Assembly: GCF_000024945.1 (NCBI RefSeq)
Contig: NC_013520.1
Location: forward strand, 110,001 to 174,000
DNA length: 64,000 nucleotides
Source: Veillonella parvula DSM 2008
GTDB lineage: Bacteria > Bacillota > Negativicutes > Veillonellales > Veillonellaceae
Direction of reading: 5' to 3'
Shown here: positions 35,455 through 43,371 of the stretch, piece after piece
Layout: each line of letters begins with the position of its first letter
Numbering within the stretch: position 1 is the first letter of the stretch
The notes under the pieces: model-generated
Database searches by the model: none
Seen by the model: the letters and a program-made list of their open reading frames with translations, nothing else
What the model was told of the DNA's origin: nothing
Program-made: the position numbers and the translations under genes

Positions 35455-35532
35455 TATAAAAGTCCAGGCCTAATGGGATAGGCATGCGAGCTGTAGTGAA
35501 GCACTCGCATGGACACTGTAAGGGTTTTATAT
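35454..35532 (+). ncRNA. Compact three-way-junction RNA element (3' UTR or small RNA)
   Basis: Nested pairings: ATATAAAA (35454-35461) with TTTTATAT (35525-35532); GTCC (35462-35465) with GGAC (35511-35514); hairpin GCCTA (35468-35472) / TAGGC (35479-35483); hairpin ATGCGAG (35484-35490) / CTCGCAT (35504-35510). Only 2 nt are unpaired in the junction. An intrinsic terminator follows at once. It does not match a riboswitch class I know. Because a promoter for the next operon lies downstream of that terminator, a 3' UTR element or a processed small RNA is likelier than a riboswitch. Confidence 0.5.
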
Positions 35533-35534
35533 GG

Positions 35535-35563
35535 AACGGCTCCTCATATGAGGGGCCGTTTTT
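35535..35563 (+). terminator. Terminator after the secreted paralogue pair
   Basis: AACGGC (35535-35540) / GCCGTT (35555-35560) extended by the palindrome CCTCATATGAGG, then T-run. Nearly loop-free and very stable. Confidence 0.85.
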
Positions 35564-35564
35564 G

Positions 35565-35593
35565 TTGCTATGCAAAACTCTCATAATGATAAT
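35565..35593 (+). promoter_or_regulatory. Promoter of the Nik/Opp-type importer
   Basis: TTGCTA (35565-35570), 17 nt, GATAAT (35588-35593). The -10 hexamer lies inside the Fur-like box, and the predicted start (about 35600) abuts a perfect palindrome. Confidence 0.6.
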
Positions 35594-35600
35594 GATTCTA
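35582..35600. promoter_or_regulatory. Fur-like operator
   Basis: 15 of 19 positions match the consensus box GATAATGATAATCATTATC, including an unbroken ATAATGATAAT. It covers the -10 element, the usual place for repression by an iron-loaded Fur protein. Confidence 0.6.
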
Positions 35601-35601
35601 A

Positions 35602-35617
35602 ATACCCATATGGGTAT
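35602..35617. promoter_or_regulatory. Perfect 16-bp palindrome, CsoR/RcnR-like operator candidate
   Basis: ATACCCATATGGGTAT reads identically on both strands. Operators of CsoR/RcnR metal repressors typically have ATACCC and GGGTAT arms. It sits at the predicted transcription start, right after the Fur-like box. Confidence 0.45.
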
Positions 35618-35686
35618 ATCTATCTAAGTATTACATTGATAGAATATAAATATAGCTATTTTGTGATAAAGAAGGCAGGTGATGTA

Positions 35687-36637
35687 TTGTATCGATTAAT
35701 ACTACAGCGTTTGGCGAGTATTGTAGGTATTTTATTTGTTGTTACCATCGGTACATTTGTATTGATAAAATTATCTCCTATTGATCCCGTGTCGATGAAG
35801 TTTAATCTTGTAGGGGCTACACCAGATCCAGTTGTAGTTGCACAGATACGAGAGCAGTTAGGTCTCAATGACCCTTGGTGGCAACAATATATGCGTTGGC
35901 TTAGTCAAATTGTGCAAGGAGACTTTGGTGAGTCAATTCTGTATGCTTTACCAGTGGCGACCATTCTTGGCGGTGCCTTGCCTAATACCTTGGGGCTAGT
36001 ATCCTTAGCTCTTGTTATGGGGATAGTGGTAACCATACCGCTCGGTATGTTATCTGCAAAGTATCAAGACTCATGGATTGATCATGGGGTTCGTCTCGTT
36101 ACATTCCTAGCATTAGCAATCCCTGGGTTCTGGGTCGGTTTATTATTACTGTACTTATTCGGTGTTAAATTACAGCTAGTGTCGGTAACGAATACCAATG
36201 GCTTTTCTGCCTATGTATTGCCCGCGGTAACCCTTGCTTTATGGATATGTGGTCTCTACATTCGTCGATTGCGCAATGCTATTTTAGAAGTGTCGCGACA
36301 GCCCTTTGTACAGGGGGCGCGAGCATTGGGCTTGCCAGAATGGATGGTCTACACCCGTTACATATTCCCTCATGTGGGACTTATGTTGTTGCCTATGATG
36401 GGAGTAACTATGGGCGCTATGCTAGGTGGCTCTGCTGTTATTGAAACGGTATTCTCCATAAAAGGTATTGGTTACATGATGGTACAAGGCATTATGGCTC
36501 GCGATTATGTATTGATGCAAGGTTATATCATCTGGATTACTATGGTGTTTATCGTGATTAATATCATCATCGATGTATTGAGCATTTGGCTAAATCCAAA
36601 ACGAAGAGCCGCTATAAAAGGAGGCTCCTATGAATAG
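35687..36637 (+). CDS. ABC permease, NikB/DppB type
   Basis: 316 residues from TTG 35687, preceded by AGGCAGGTG. The in-frame ATG at 35570 would place the promoter and operators inside the gene and add 39 residues unlike any permease N-terminus. Starts YRLILQRLASIVGILFVVTI, with about six membrane helices, the binding-protein-dependent transport loop (EVSRQPFVQGARALGLPEW, then RYIFPH) and GGSAVIETVFSIKGIGYMM. NikB/DppB permeases import nickel, dipeptides or metal-metallophore complexes. Overlaps the partner permease by 8 nt. Confidence 0.85.
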   Translation: MYRLILQRLASIVGILFVVTIGTFVLIKLSPIDPVSMKFNLVGATPDPVVVAQIREQLGLNDPWWQQYMRWLSQIVQGDFGESILYALPVATILGGALPNTLGLVSLALVMGIVVTIPLGMLSAKYQDSWIDHGVRLVTFLALAIPGFWVGLLLLYLFGVKLQLVSVTNTNGFSAYVLPAVTLALWICGLYIRRLRNAILEVSRQPFVQGARALGLPEWMVYTRYIFPHVGLMLLPMMGVTMGAMLGGSAVIETVFSIKGIGYMMVQGIMARDYVLMQGYIIWITMVFIVINIIIDVLSIWLNPKRRAAIKGGSYE

Positions 36638-37439
36638 ACGAAAGCCTTACACTTTATACGCTATGTTGGTATTAGCAGCTCTATGGATTGTATTTTTCCT
36701 ATGTGCTCCTTATATAGCACCCTTTGATCCTGAAACGACGAGTATCGCGGACCGCTTACAAGACATTAGTAGTACCCATCTATTAGGTACTGACCAACTC
36801 GGTCGTGATGTATGGTCTCGTATTCTGTACGGTGGTAAAGCCTCTTTAGGGATTGCTTTCACCATCATTGGCATTAGTGGGGCCATCGGTATCGCTATTG
36901 GTGGGTTAGCAGGATTCTCTACACCTAGCATTGACCGTTGGTTATCTCGCTTGATTGATTTGGTACTAGGATTCCCGAACATGGTGATTGCCATTGCTTT
37001 CATCGGTATTATGGGACCTAGCATAACGAATGTAATCATTTCCTTATGTATTACGAAATGGGCAGAGTACGCCCGCATCACTAGGGGCCTCGTACAGATT
37101 GAACGCCATGCGGAGTACATTACCTTTGCTCGTATGTCAGGTGCTTCAAATCTACGAATTCTGTGGCGCTATATTCTGCCGAATGTATTGCCACCGTTGG
37201 TGATCGTTATTATTCAACATTTAGGGGACGCCATCATTTTGGTAGCCAGTTTTTCGCTCATCGGCATCGGTGTGCAACCGCCGGATCCGGAGTGGGGCGC
37301 GATCCTGTTGAGCTCCCGCGATTTTCTACAAACCGCGCCGTGGCTGCTAATTTACCCGGGACTCGCTATTTTTATTACCGTTGTTTTATTTAACTATATT
37401 GGTGATGCGTTGCGCGATGCCCTCGATGTATCTCGTTAA
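36630..37439 (+). CDS. ABC permease, NikC/DppC type
   Basis: 269 residues, AAAGGAGG before ATG 36630. Family signs: STHLLGTDQLGRDVWSRILY, about six helices, EAA-like loop RHAEYITFARMSGASNLRIL followed by RYILPN, and GVQPPDPEWGAILLSSRDFL. Forms the heterodimeric channel with the upstream permease. The Fur-like box ahead of the operon favours a metal or metallophore substrate over peptides. Confidence 0.85.
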   Translation: MNRRKPYTLYAMLVLAALWIVFFLCAPYIAPFDPETTSIADRLQDISSTHLLGTDQLGRDVWSRILYGGKASLGIAFTIIGISGAIGIAIGGLAGFSTPSIDRWLSRLIDLVLGFPNMVIAIAFIGIMGPSITNVIISLCITKWAEYARITRGLVQIERHAEYITFARMSGASNLRILWRYILPNVLPPLVIVIIQHLGDAIILVASFSLIGIGVQPPDPEWGAILLSSRDFLQTAPWLLIYPGLAIFITVVLFNYIGDALRDALDVSR

Positions 37440-37505
37440 CCGTGTTGTGTATAGATTTTTTATGGTGAAAGCCTCAACGAGGCAATGTATTTTAAAGGAG
37501 ATATT

Positions 37506-39029
37506 ATGAAACGTTGGTTGTTAGCATGTTTGTCCATGCTATGCATGGTGGCTCTCTTGGTTGGCTGTGGCAATGATACTGCTAAAGACAGCAAACAAGG
37601 TAAGCATATGAATGTTGGTTTGTATTGGTTTGGTGAAACATTAGACCCAACTCACGAATGGGATGCGTGGACATTGACACGTATCGGTGCAGGTGAAACC
37701 TTAGCCGTTGTTACACCGGATATGAAATTTGCCCCACAATTGGTAGATTCTTGGGAAAATGTAGACCCTACAACATGGAAATTCCACATCCGTGAAAACG
37801 TAAAATTCCACAATGGTACTCCGATGACACCTCAAAAGGTAAAAGAGTCCATTGAGTATACGATGAAACAAAGTGCTCGTTCCGCTAAAGCCGTTAAAAT
37901 CGAGTCCATCACAGTAGATGGTCAAAACTTAATCATTAAAACTACAGAGCCTAATGGTTCCTTGTTATCTAGCTTGACTGAACCTGCTTTCGTTATCATG
38001 GATACTGCAGATCTTAAAGACGTAGCATCTAAACCAGTTCTTACAGGCCCTTATAAAATCACTGCTTTCAAAAAAGGTGAAACAATTGAACTTGCAGCCT
38101 TCGCAGATTACTGGGGTGGCAAACCAGGTCTTGATACTGTAACCGTAAAAGACATCGAAGATAACAACAAACGCGCTATGGCGTTACAATCTAAAGACGT
38201 TGATGTAATCCAAAAAGTGGACTCTGCTAACCGTAGCTTGTTCAAAGATGGCTTCAACATTCAAGATGTTGCTGGCGTTCGTGTGTTTATGTTGAAAGCA
38301 AACCACACAGAAGCATCTCCATTACATGATAAAGCTGTGCGTTCCGCTATTGCTCATATCATTAACTATGACTCCATGGCAAAAATTATTGGTAACGGTT
38401 CCACACCAGGGGCGGCACCATTCCCGCCATCTGCCAACTTAGGCTATGATGCGATTGCTAATAAACCGATGACAGATGTAGCAAAAGCTGACCAAATCTT
38501 GACTCAAGCTGGTTACGCTAAAAATGCAAATGGCATGTACGCAAAGGGCGGTAAAGAATTAGCTGTTACTATTGCTATTTGGGGGAAAGATACAAGCTTA
38601 TACGAAGAAATTCAACAAGAATTGAAAAAAGCTGGTATTGCTGTAACTCTTAAGAAATTACAAAGCCCTGATGAAGTAGATACACTTGGTACAGATGGTT
38701 TCGATTTAGTAGAACGCAATGTAGTGACTATGTCTACAAACGATCCTTACTGGTTCCTCAGCTTATTCTACAAAACTGGTGCGAAAGCAAACGTTGGCGG
38801 CTACACTAATCCTCAAGTAGATGCGTTAATCGACCAATTGTCTGTAACATTTGATCAAAACGAACGCTCTAATATTGCAAAACAAGCGCAACAATTATTA
38901 GTGGATGATGTAGCAGATATCTACTTGTTGTACCCAAGTGCAACGGTTGTATCTACTACAAAAGTTAAAAATGTACCAGTACATCCTATCGATTACTACT
39001 TATTAACAAAGGATTCTACTATTGAATAA
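37506..39029 (+). CDS. Substrate-binding lipoprotein, NikA/OppA family (SBP family 5)
   Basis: 507 residues from ATG 37506 (AAGGAGA upstream). Lipobox VGC with C21. Family 5 pattern: TLDPTHEWDAWTLTRIGAGE, PQLVDSWENVDPTTWKFHIR, VKFHNGTPMTPQKVKESIEY. NikA-like proteins bind nickel via metallophores or free peptides. Several His (for example H38 region and HTEASPLHD) could take part in metal binding. A 66-nt gap separates it from the permeases; it overlaps the first ATPase by 8 nt. Confidence 0.85.
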   Translation: MKRWLLACLSMLCMVALLVGCGNDTAKDSKQGKHMNVGLYWFGETLDPTHEWDAWTLTRIGAGETLAVVTPDMKFAPQLVDSWENVDPTTWKFHIRENVKFHNGTPMTPQKVKESIEYTMKQSARSAKAVKIESITVDGQNLIIKTTEPNGSLLSSLTEPAFVIMDTADLKDVASKPVLTGPYKITAFKKGETIELAAFADYWGGKPGLDTVTVKDIEDNNKRAMALQSKDVDVIQKVDSANRSLFKDGFNIQDVAGVRVFMLKANHTEASPLHDKAVRSAIAHIINYDSMAKIIGNGSTPGAAPFPPSANLGYDAIANKPMTDVAKADQILTQAGYAKNANGMYAKGGKELAVTIAIWGKDTSLYEEIQQELKKAGIAVTLKKLQSPDEVDTLGTDGFDLVERNVVTMSTNDPYWFLSLFYKTGAKANVGGYTNPQVDALIDQLSVTFDQNERSNIAKQAQQLLVDDVADIYLLYPSATVVSTTKVKNVPVHPIDYYLLTKDSTIE

Positions 39030-39789
39030 ATCTGATTGTATCGTATTTGATAAGGTTACAATTTCATACGGTGCGGAGCAAGCGGTACGCGATGTATCCT
39101 TCTCCGTGCCCAATGGTGAGGTCTTTGCCATCGTTGGTGAAAGCGGATCTGGTAAATCTACGTTAGTTCGTGCCGCCTTTGGCATGTTGAAACAAGCTAA
39201 CATTAGCGGCCAAATTTTGCTAAACGGCACCGATGTTTCTACATTGAGTGATAGCGATTGGCGACAATTGCGGGGCACAAAGATTTCCATGATCTTTCAA
39301 AATCCCAGTGCCTATCTAAACCCAAATCGCACCGTAGAAAATCACTTCAAAGATTTATTCCGTGCTCATGGTGAAAGCTACGAGGTCAGTCGAGTGATAG
39401 ATATGTTTAATCTTGTTCACTTAACTGATGGAGTGCGTATCTTGCAGTCCTATCCGTTTCAGTTGAGCGGTGGCATGCAACAACGGTTAGCAATAGCTTT
39501 GAGCCTCATTTTGAAGCCGAGTATCGTATTTGCTGACGAACCAACTAGTGCCTTAGATATGCTTGTGCAAGCCTCTGTATTGGACCTTATGAAAGAGGTA
39601 ACACAGGCTCTTGGGGCAACGGTGATTATCGTAACTCATAATATCAAGGCGGCGGCGCGCATTGCCAACAGCATCGGTGTTATGAATAAGGGGCAACTCG
39701 TTGAAGTGGGATCCACTGAAGAGGTCATGGCCCAGCCAAAGGATGAGTATACTCGCATCTTGTTAGATTCCGTAATGAAAGTGGTGTAG
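39022..39789 (+). CDS. ABC ATPase, NikD/DppD type
   Basis: 255 residues from TTG 39022, 8 nt after AAAGGA (39008-39013). Walker A GESGSGKST, Q-loop FQNPSAYLNPNR, signature LSGGMQQRL, Walker B IVFADEPTSALD, switch His in VTHNIKAA. One of the two ATPases of the importer. The related nickel and dipeptide systems have the same two-ATPase layout. Confidence 0.85.
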   Translation: MNKSDCIVFDKVTISYGAEQAVRDVSFSVPNGEVFAIVGESGSGKSTLVRAAFGMLKQANISGQILLNGTDVSTLSDSDWRQLRGTKISMIFQNPSAYLNPNRTVENHFKDLFRAHGESYEVSRVIDMFNLVHLTDGVRILQSYPFQLSGGMQQRLAIALSLILKPSIVFADEPTSALDMLVQASVLDLMKEVTQALGATVIIVTHNIKAAARIANSIGVMNKGQLVEVGSTEEVMAQPKDEYTRILLDSVMKVV

Positions 39790-39790
39790 T

Positions 39791-40531
39791 ATGATTCAAC
39801 TCGAGAATATATGTAAACAATATACGAACCACAATCATACGGTCCGCGCCGTTGATAACGTATCCTTTTCTGTAGCGGAGAATGAACGGGTAGGTATTGC
39901 TGGTGGTAGTGGTTCTGGTAAAAGTACGCTGCTTAGGCTGATTGCTATGCTAGAAAAACCTACATCTGGCACCTTGCGACTCTTTGGTGAGGAAATCCAT
40001 TCCATTCAAAATCATACAGAAATATATCGTTCCATGCAGATGATGTTCCAAAATCCCTTGGCGGTAATTCCGCCGCGGATGAACTTGGAAGCATTTCTCT
40101 TAGAGCCGTATATCAACTATGGTCTCATGGATATAGCGGCAGCAAAGGAAGATATTCGTAAATGGATGCAACGGGTAGACTTACCAGAAAATACGGTTCA
40201 TAAATACCCTCACGAAGTCAGTGGTGGTCAACTGCAACGTGTTGTATTGGCACGGCTCATGCTGATGAAGCCGAAACTGGTACTCTTTGACGAACCTACA
40301 TCAGCCCTTGATGCGGTGAACCAAAAGCTGGTGCTAGACCTATTACAAAAACTCCATAGGGAACAACCCTTTGGCTACGTATTCGTCAGCCATGATATTG
40401 GACTTTTACAAGCCGTAACAGACCGAATCATCGTTATGAAAGATGGACAAATCGTAGAAACTATCGAATCAAAACGACTTAAAGAAGCGGTACACCCATA
40501 TACAAAAGCGCTTGTCAGTGCTGGAGAATAA
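39791..40531 (+). CDS. ABC ATPase, NikE/DppF type
   Basis: 246 residues; Walker A GGSGSGKST, Q-loop FQNPLAVIPPRMN, signature VSGGQLQRV, Walker B LVLFDEPTSALD, switch His in FVSHDIGLL, ending HPYTKALVSAGE, the usual C-terminus of this subgroup. 1 nt after the first ATPase. Last gene of the operon, terminator at 40537. Confidence 0.85.
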   Translation: MIQLENICKQYTNHNHTVRAVDNVSFSVAENERVGIAGGSGSGKSTLLRLIAMLEKPTSGTLRLFGEEIHSIQNHTEIYRSMQMMFQNPLAVIPPRMNLEAFLLEPYINYGLMDIAAAKEDIRKWMQRVDLPENTVHKYPHEVSGGQLQRVVLARLMLMKPKLVLFDEPTSALDAVNQKLVLDLLQKLHREQPFGYVFVSHDIGLLQAVTDRIIVMKDGQIVETIESKRLKEAVHPYTKALVSAGE

Positions 40532-40536
40532 AGAAG

Positions 40537-40562
40537 GCCCCTGTTATACAGGGGCTTTTTTA
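40537..40562 (+). terminator. Terminator of the Nik/Opp-type operon
   Basis: Stem GCCCCTG (40537-40543) / CAGGGGC (40549-40555), loop TTATA, then seven T. Confidence 0.9.
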
Positions 40563-40655
40563 TACGTATAATCAATAAATTATACGATTTTAACTATAAG
40601 TAAAATTATAATAGTATATTATGGTATGATATTTTATGAATAAAAGGAGGTATAT

Positions 40656-41363
40656 ATGAGTGGGAGTATTATGGCATTGATAAATTTAGTTAGAAAACGA
40701 TTTGATTTATTTACAAAGATTTTTGTTTTACTTTTTTGGTTATGTTTGTTTGCTGATTACTTATATGCTTATTATGGAGTAAATATATTAGATTTTGAAT
40801 CTATATTACCTCAAATAGTAAAAGTATTGCTAAAAAAAGTTGAGTTTATTCTTTATTGGCTAATCCCTTTTGTATGTAGCATACCAGGAATATTATTTTT
40901 GATACTACTTATAGCTTATATCCTAGAAGTTATAATAAAGCAATTAGATAAAAAAGAATACTTCATGAAATTATCTGAAGATTTTTATAAGTTGTTAAGC
41001 CATATGGAGTCATACTGTCAATTTATAAGTAATCAAAGTTTTGACTTATTACAATTATCAATAGTCTATATTCCTTTTATTGGAGGCGTATATTATATTC
41101 TTGCGATGTTTAATCATATAGGTGTTTTAATTTCTCCGGATTGGTATACTTCATCATTTGAAATCATCAATCCTATAAAGCACTTTATTTCTCTTAGCTG
41201 TTTACTTCCTAATATGACACATAAAGAATGGATTGAATTAGTATTCGTATTTAGTCGGAGCTTTATTTACGGATACTGTATATATTGGTTTTATATTAGT
41301 TTATATATCTCTATAAAAAAAGAACGTGAACTATTAAGAAAACGGAGTATAAGAGAGGAATAG
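40656..41363 (+). CDS. Hypothetical multi-pass membrane protein
   Basis: 235 residues, AAAGGAGG before ATG 40656. About five hydrophobic segments: 20-44, 68-95, 125-150 (weaker), 160-180 and a last one around 200-222, with a charged Lys/Arg/Glu tail. I do not recognise the family. Codon use is strongly AT-biased (TTA, ATA, AAA), unlike the importer genes before it, suggesting acquisition. It precedes the PD-(D/E)XK gene in the same orientation, with a 148-nt gap. Confidence 0.6.
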   Translation: MSGSIMALINLVRKRFDLFTKIFVLLFWLCLFADYLYAYYGVNILDFESILPQIVKVLLKKVEFILYWLIPFVCSIPGILFLILLIAYILEVIIKQLDKKEYFMKLSEDFYKLLSHMESYCQFISNQSFDLLQLSIVYIPFIGGVYYILAMFNHIGVLISPDWYTSSFEIINPIKHFISLSCLLPNMTHKEWIELVFVFSRSFIYGYCIYWFYISLYISIKKERELLRKRSIREE

Positions 41364-41511
41364 CTGCTTGTGAATTAGAATTTTTTAGAACCGATGATAA
41401 ATACATATTGTGAGATAAAGTATTTTGTAGAATATGTAAGTTAGTAGGTCAAATTAGTTATATAAAGGAATTATATTTAGTTCATCTACAAACACTAAAA
41501 GGAGATATTTT

Positions 41512-41982
41512 ATGAATACCTTAGGGCGTTTTTATGATGCATTAAAGATTGCATTAGATATGTTGTTTTATAAAGATCAATACTTAATATTTAATGAAAC
41601 TGATAATCATGTAAGTGAGTTGTCCATTTCACATAAGATTGGGCACTATTTATCATTATGTATAGATGAGTATGATGTAGACTGTGAATATAACCGGGAT
41701 TTAGCTGATTCTAAAAAGAATAAGGCTAATGAGTTGATAAGGCCAGATATTATCGTGCATAGACGTGGATGTAATAGTAGCAATTTTGTCGTTATAGAAG
41801 TAAAACCTTGGTGGAATGATAATGCGGAGGAGGATATCAAAAAATTAGCTGAAATGACAGAAGAAAATGGAAGGTTTGAATATGATTATGGGTGTAGTAT
41901 AATTATCACAAAAAATAGATACGATGTTACTGCAACCATATTATCTAAGGGGGATATTATAGAACGTAATATCAAGATATAA
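41512..41982 (+). CDS. PD-(D/E)XK nuclease-superfamily-like protein
   Basis: 156 residues, AAAGGAGAT before ATG 41512. RPDIIVHRRG (D79) followed by FVVIEVKPWW (E96, K98) forms the PD-(D/E)XK catalytic pattern, and an upstream Glu at 36 (SELSISHKIG) can complete the site. The size and layout resemble small restriction-endonuclease-like proteins in genomic accessory regions; some members are not nucleases. AT-rich codon use like the preceding gene. No methyltransferase is nearby, so a classic restriction-modification role is unsupported. Confidence 0.65.
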   Translation: MNTLGRFYDALKIALDMLFYKDQYLIFNETDNHVSELSISHKIGHYLSLCIDEYDVDCEYNRDLADSKKNKANELIRPDIIVHRRGCNSSNFVVIEVKPWWNDNAEEDIKKLAEMTEENGRFEYDYGCSIIITKNRYDVTATILSKGDIIERNIKI

Positions 41983-41990
41983 CTCAAATA

Positions 41991-42034
41991 ATATAAATAA
42001 AAATAGTTCCCTTAGGAGCTATTTTTATTTATAT
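41991..42034. terminator. Bidirectional terminator between convergent genes
   Basis: Perfect 16-bp stem ATATAAATAAAAATAG (41991-42006) / CTATTTTTATTTATAT (42019-42034) with inner TCC/GGA pairs and CTTA loop. Confidence 0.85.
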
Positions 42035-42037
42035 AAA

Positions 42038-42385
42038 CTATTCAATTTCCGCTTTCAAATCAATTATATTTTTAGCTGCTACGCAGCTAGGGCAGTCACA
42101 GAATTCTGCGCCTTCTGCTTTGATGTCTTTAGCGTGTTGTAATAGGTTAGCTGCACCTTCTTCGCCAAGGATTTGTGTAGCGAGTTCAGAGCCTGCAAAG
42201 CCGATTGTTTCGTCGATAAGCGCAATATTTTGTTCTGCTACGGGTACGAGTTGTTTCGTGAGTTCTTCTTGCTTAGGAGTACCTTCTGCATCAATCCAAG
42301 ACTGAGCGAATTCTTTTACTTTAGGATTGCTTTGTGGTGCATCTAATAATGCTTGAACTAGTTGTGTTAATTGTGTATGTGTCAT
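42038..42385 (-). CDS. Small cytoplasmic protein with CxCxxC motif, function unknown
   Basis: 115 residues from the ATG at 42385 (GGAGGAAAT directly upstream on the minus strand; an in-frame ATG 48 nt earlier lacks one). Mostly helical and acidic, with ALIDETIGFAGSELATQILG in the middle and a C-terminal EFCDCPSCVAAKNII with three Cys that could bind metal or act in redox. I recall similar short proteins in other Firmicutes carrying inherited names such as chaperone Hsp90, which the sequence does not support. Stand-alone gene. Confidence 0.65.
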   Translation of the reverse strand: MTHTQLTQLVQALLDAPQSNPKVKEFAQSWIDAEGTPKQEELTKQLVPVAEQNIALIDETIGFAGSELATQILGEEGAANLLQHAKDIKAEGAEFCDCPSCVAAKNIIDLKAEIE

Positions 42386-42513
42386 GATTATTTCCTCCAT
42401 ATAATTACTAACTATAGTTTTGGAATAGTGCATTTAGTATCATATGAGCACCTGTTCCTTTTGTTGAGTTCATTATAGCACCAACAATAATTTTGAATAG
42501 TAGAATGATTTGC

Positions 42514-42526
42514 GATAGATACTATC
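42514..42526. repeat. Small palindrome before the third secreted paralogue
   Basis: GATAG-ATA-CTATC (42514-42526), 90 nt before the start at 42616; an additional GTGATAGAT follows. TATAAT at 42571-42576 is a candidate -10. Possible operator. Confidence 0.3.
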
Positions 42527-42615
42527 AAATGTGATAGATTTGTGATGATAACTGATTTAAATTTTAGTGATATAATTAACTTACCATATGTAGTTTGTTT
42601 ACAGGGGAATGTATC

Positions 42616-43245
42616 ATGAAAAAGGTTGTATGTGTGTTAGCTACGTTAGCTTTTATAGGTTCTATTAATCTTGTGTCCGCAGATGATTTGACGAGATTCC
42701 GTCTTAATGGTAATTCGATTTATGACCAGCCTTATGGGGATCGTAATGAGTTTCCTTGTCCAGATAGACTTGGAAGTTGCAGCATGACTGATGAGGATTA
42801 TAGAAGTACTCGTAAAGGTCAATCGCTAGAGGTGTTTGATACCATATATGAAGCTAAGCAACATTTGAACTTTAAACCGCAGTTGCCAAATGGCGTAGAA
42901 GGGTTACATGCTATACATGTGGCTGTTGTAGATCATGATGTACTACAAGTGGTGTATGCTTATCATGAGCTTTTAAAAGGAAAATACTTTGACCGTGTAG
43001 ATGATATGCCAAAGTATATTAAATATCGCGTATCTGCAGTATCTGGTAATATTGCAGGTGATTATAAGGATTACGTGCCTCAGAAAACAGAGGTTGTAAA
43101 TGGCATGACCGTGACCTATAGAATGGTAGATGACTCTGTTTACTTAACATCTTGGGAACATGAAGGACAAAATCATGTGTTCTTATTTAATGAGCCAGTT
43201 TCTGTTGAGCGGGCTAGGGAAATGATTAACAGTGTAAAATATTGA
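42616..43245 (+). CDS. Secreted protein of unrecognised family (paralogue 3 of 3, divergent)
   Basis: 209 residues from ATG 42616 (AGGGGAAT upstream). Signal peptide to about residue 21 (NLVSA/DDL). After a unique segment with two Cys (CPDRLGSC, around 43-50) the shared blocks follow: FDTIYEAKQHLNFKPQLPN, DVLQVVYAY, NIAGDYKDY, VNGMTVTYRMVDDSVYLTSW, VSVERAREMINSV. Clearly related to the pair at 34221 and 34867 but much more diverged. The antitoxin promoter -35 box overlaps its stop codon. Function unknown. Confidence 0.7.
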   Translation: MKKVVCVLATLAFIGSINLVSADDLTRFRLNGNSIYDQPYGDRNEFPCPDRLGSCSMTDEDYRSTRKGQSLEVFDTIYEAKQHLNFKPQLPNGVEGLHAIHVAVVDHDVLQVVYAYHELLKGKYFDRVDDMPKYIKYRVSAVSGNIAGDYKDYVPQKTEVVNGMTVTYRMVDDSVYLTSWEHEGQNHVFLFNEPVSVERAREMINSVKY

Positions 43246-43270
43246 AAAAACACTAAAGGTGTAGTATATT
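43242..43270 (+). promoter_or_regulatory. Promoter of the antisense small RNA
   Basis: TTGAAA (43242-43247), exactly 17 nt, TATATT (43265-43270). One of the best-matching promoters in the window. Predicted start near 43277; the only thing downstream before the terminator is a ~65-nt non-coding stretch. Confidence 0.7.
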
Positions 43271-43276
43271 ATAGGT

Positions 43277-43341
43277 AGGCAATTGATAGTTGTGCAATTA
43301 ACTACAAAATCCCCCGGAGCGGCAACTCCGAGGGATTTTTT
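43277..43341 (+). ncRNA. Putative antitoxin small RNA of a par/Fst-like type I locus
   Basis: About 65 nt from the promoter at 43242 to the terminator ending near 43341. Its segment 43281-43305 is complementary, with 24 pairs and two small bulges, to the translation start region of the 34-residue peptide gene on the other strand (43457-43483), covering the spacer, the TTG start and codons 2-8. The shared terminator gives a second complementary region. This is the arrangement of RNA II in the enterococcal par locus. Confidence 0.65.
43306..43341. terminator. Shared terminator of the convergent toxin and antitoxin transcripts
   Basis: AAAATCCC (43306-43313) / GGGATTTT (43332-43339) plus inner CGGAG (43315-43319) / CTCCG (43326-43330), loop CGGCAA. 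T-run on the plus side and shorter TTTT on the minus side; it also ends read-through from the gene at 42616. Confidence 0.8.
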
Positions 43342-43371
43342 ACATTATTACGCTAATGTTAGAGCGTTGGG

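Noticed and set aside
35454-35563. Riboswitch controlling the downstream metal importer
   Set aside because: The aptamer-like fold and terminator look suitable, but a good promoter with operators lies downstream of the terminator and no promoter is seen between the previous gene and the fold.
35570-35686. ATG at 35570 as start of the NikB-like permease
   Set aside because: It would put the promoter, Fur-like box and palindrome inside the gene and add 39 residues with no permease character; TTG 35687 has a ribosome site.
41512-41982. Type II restriction enzyme
   Set aside because: The catalytic pattern is present but no methyltransferase or specificity gene accompanies it; described only as nuclease-superfamily-like.
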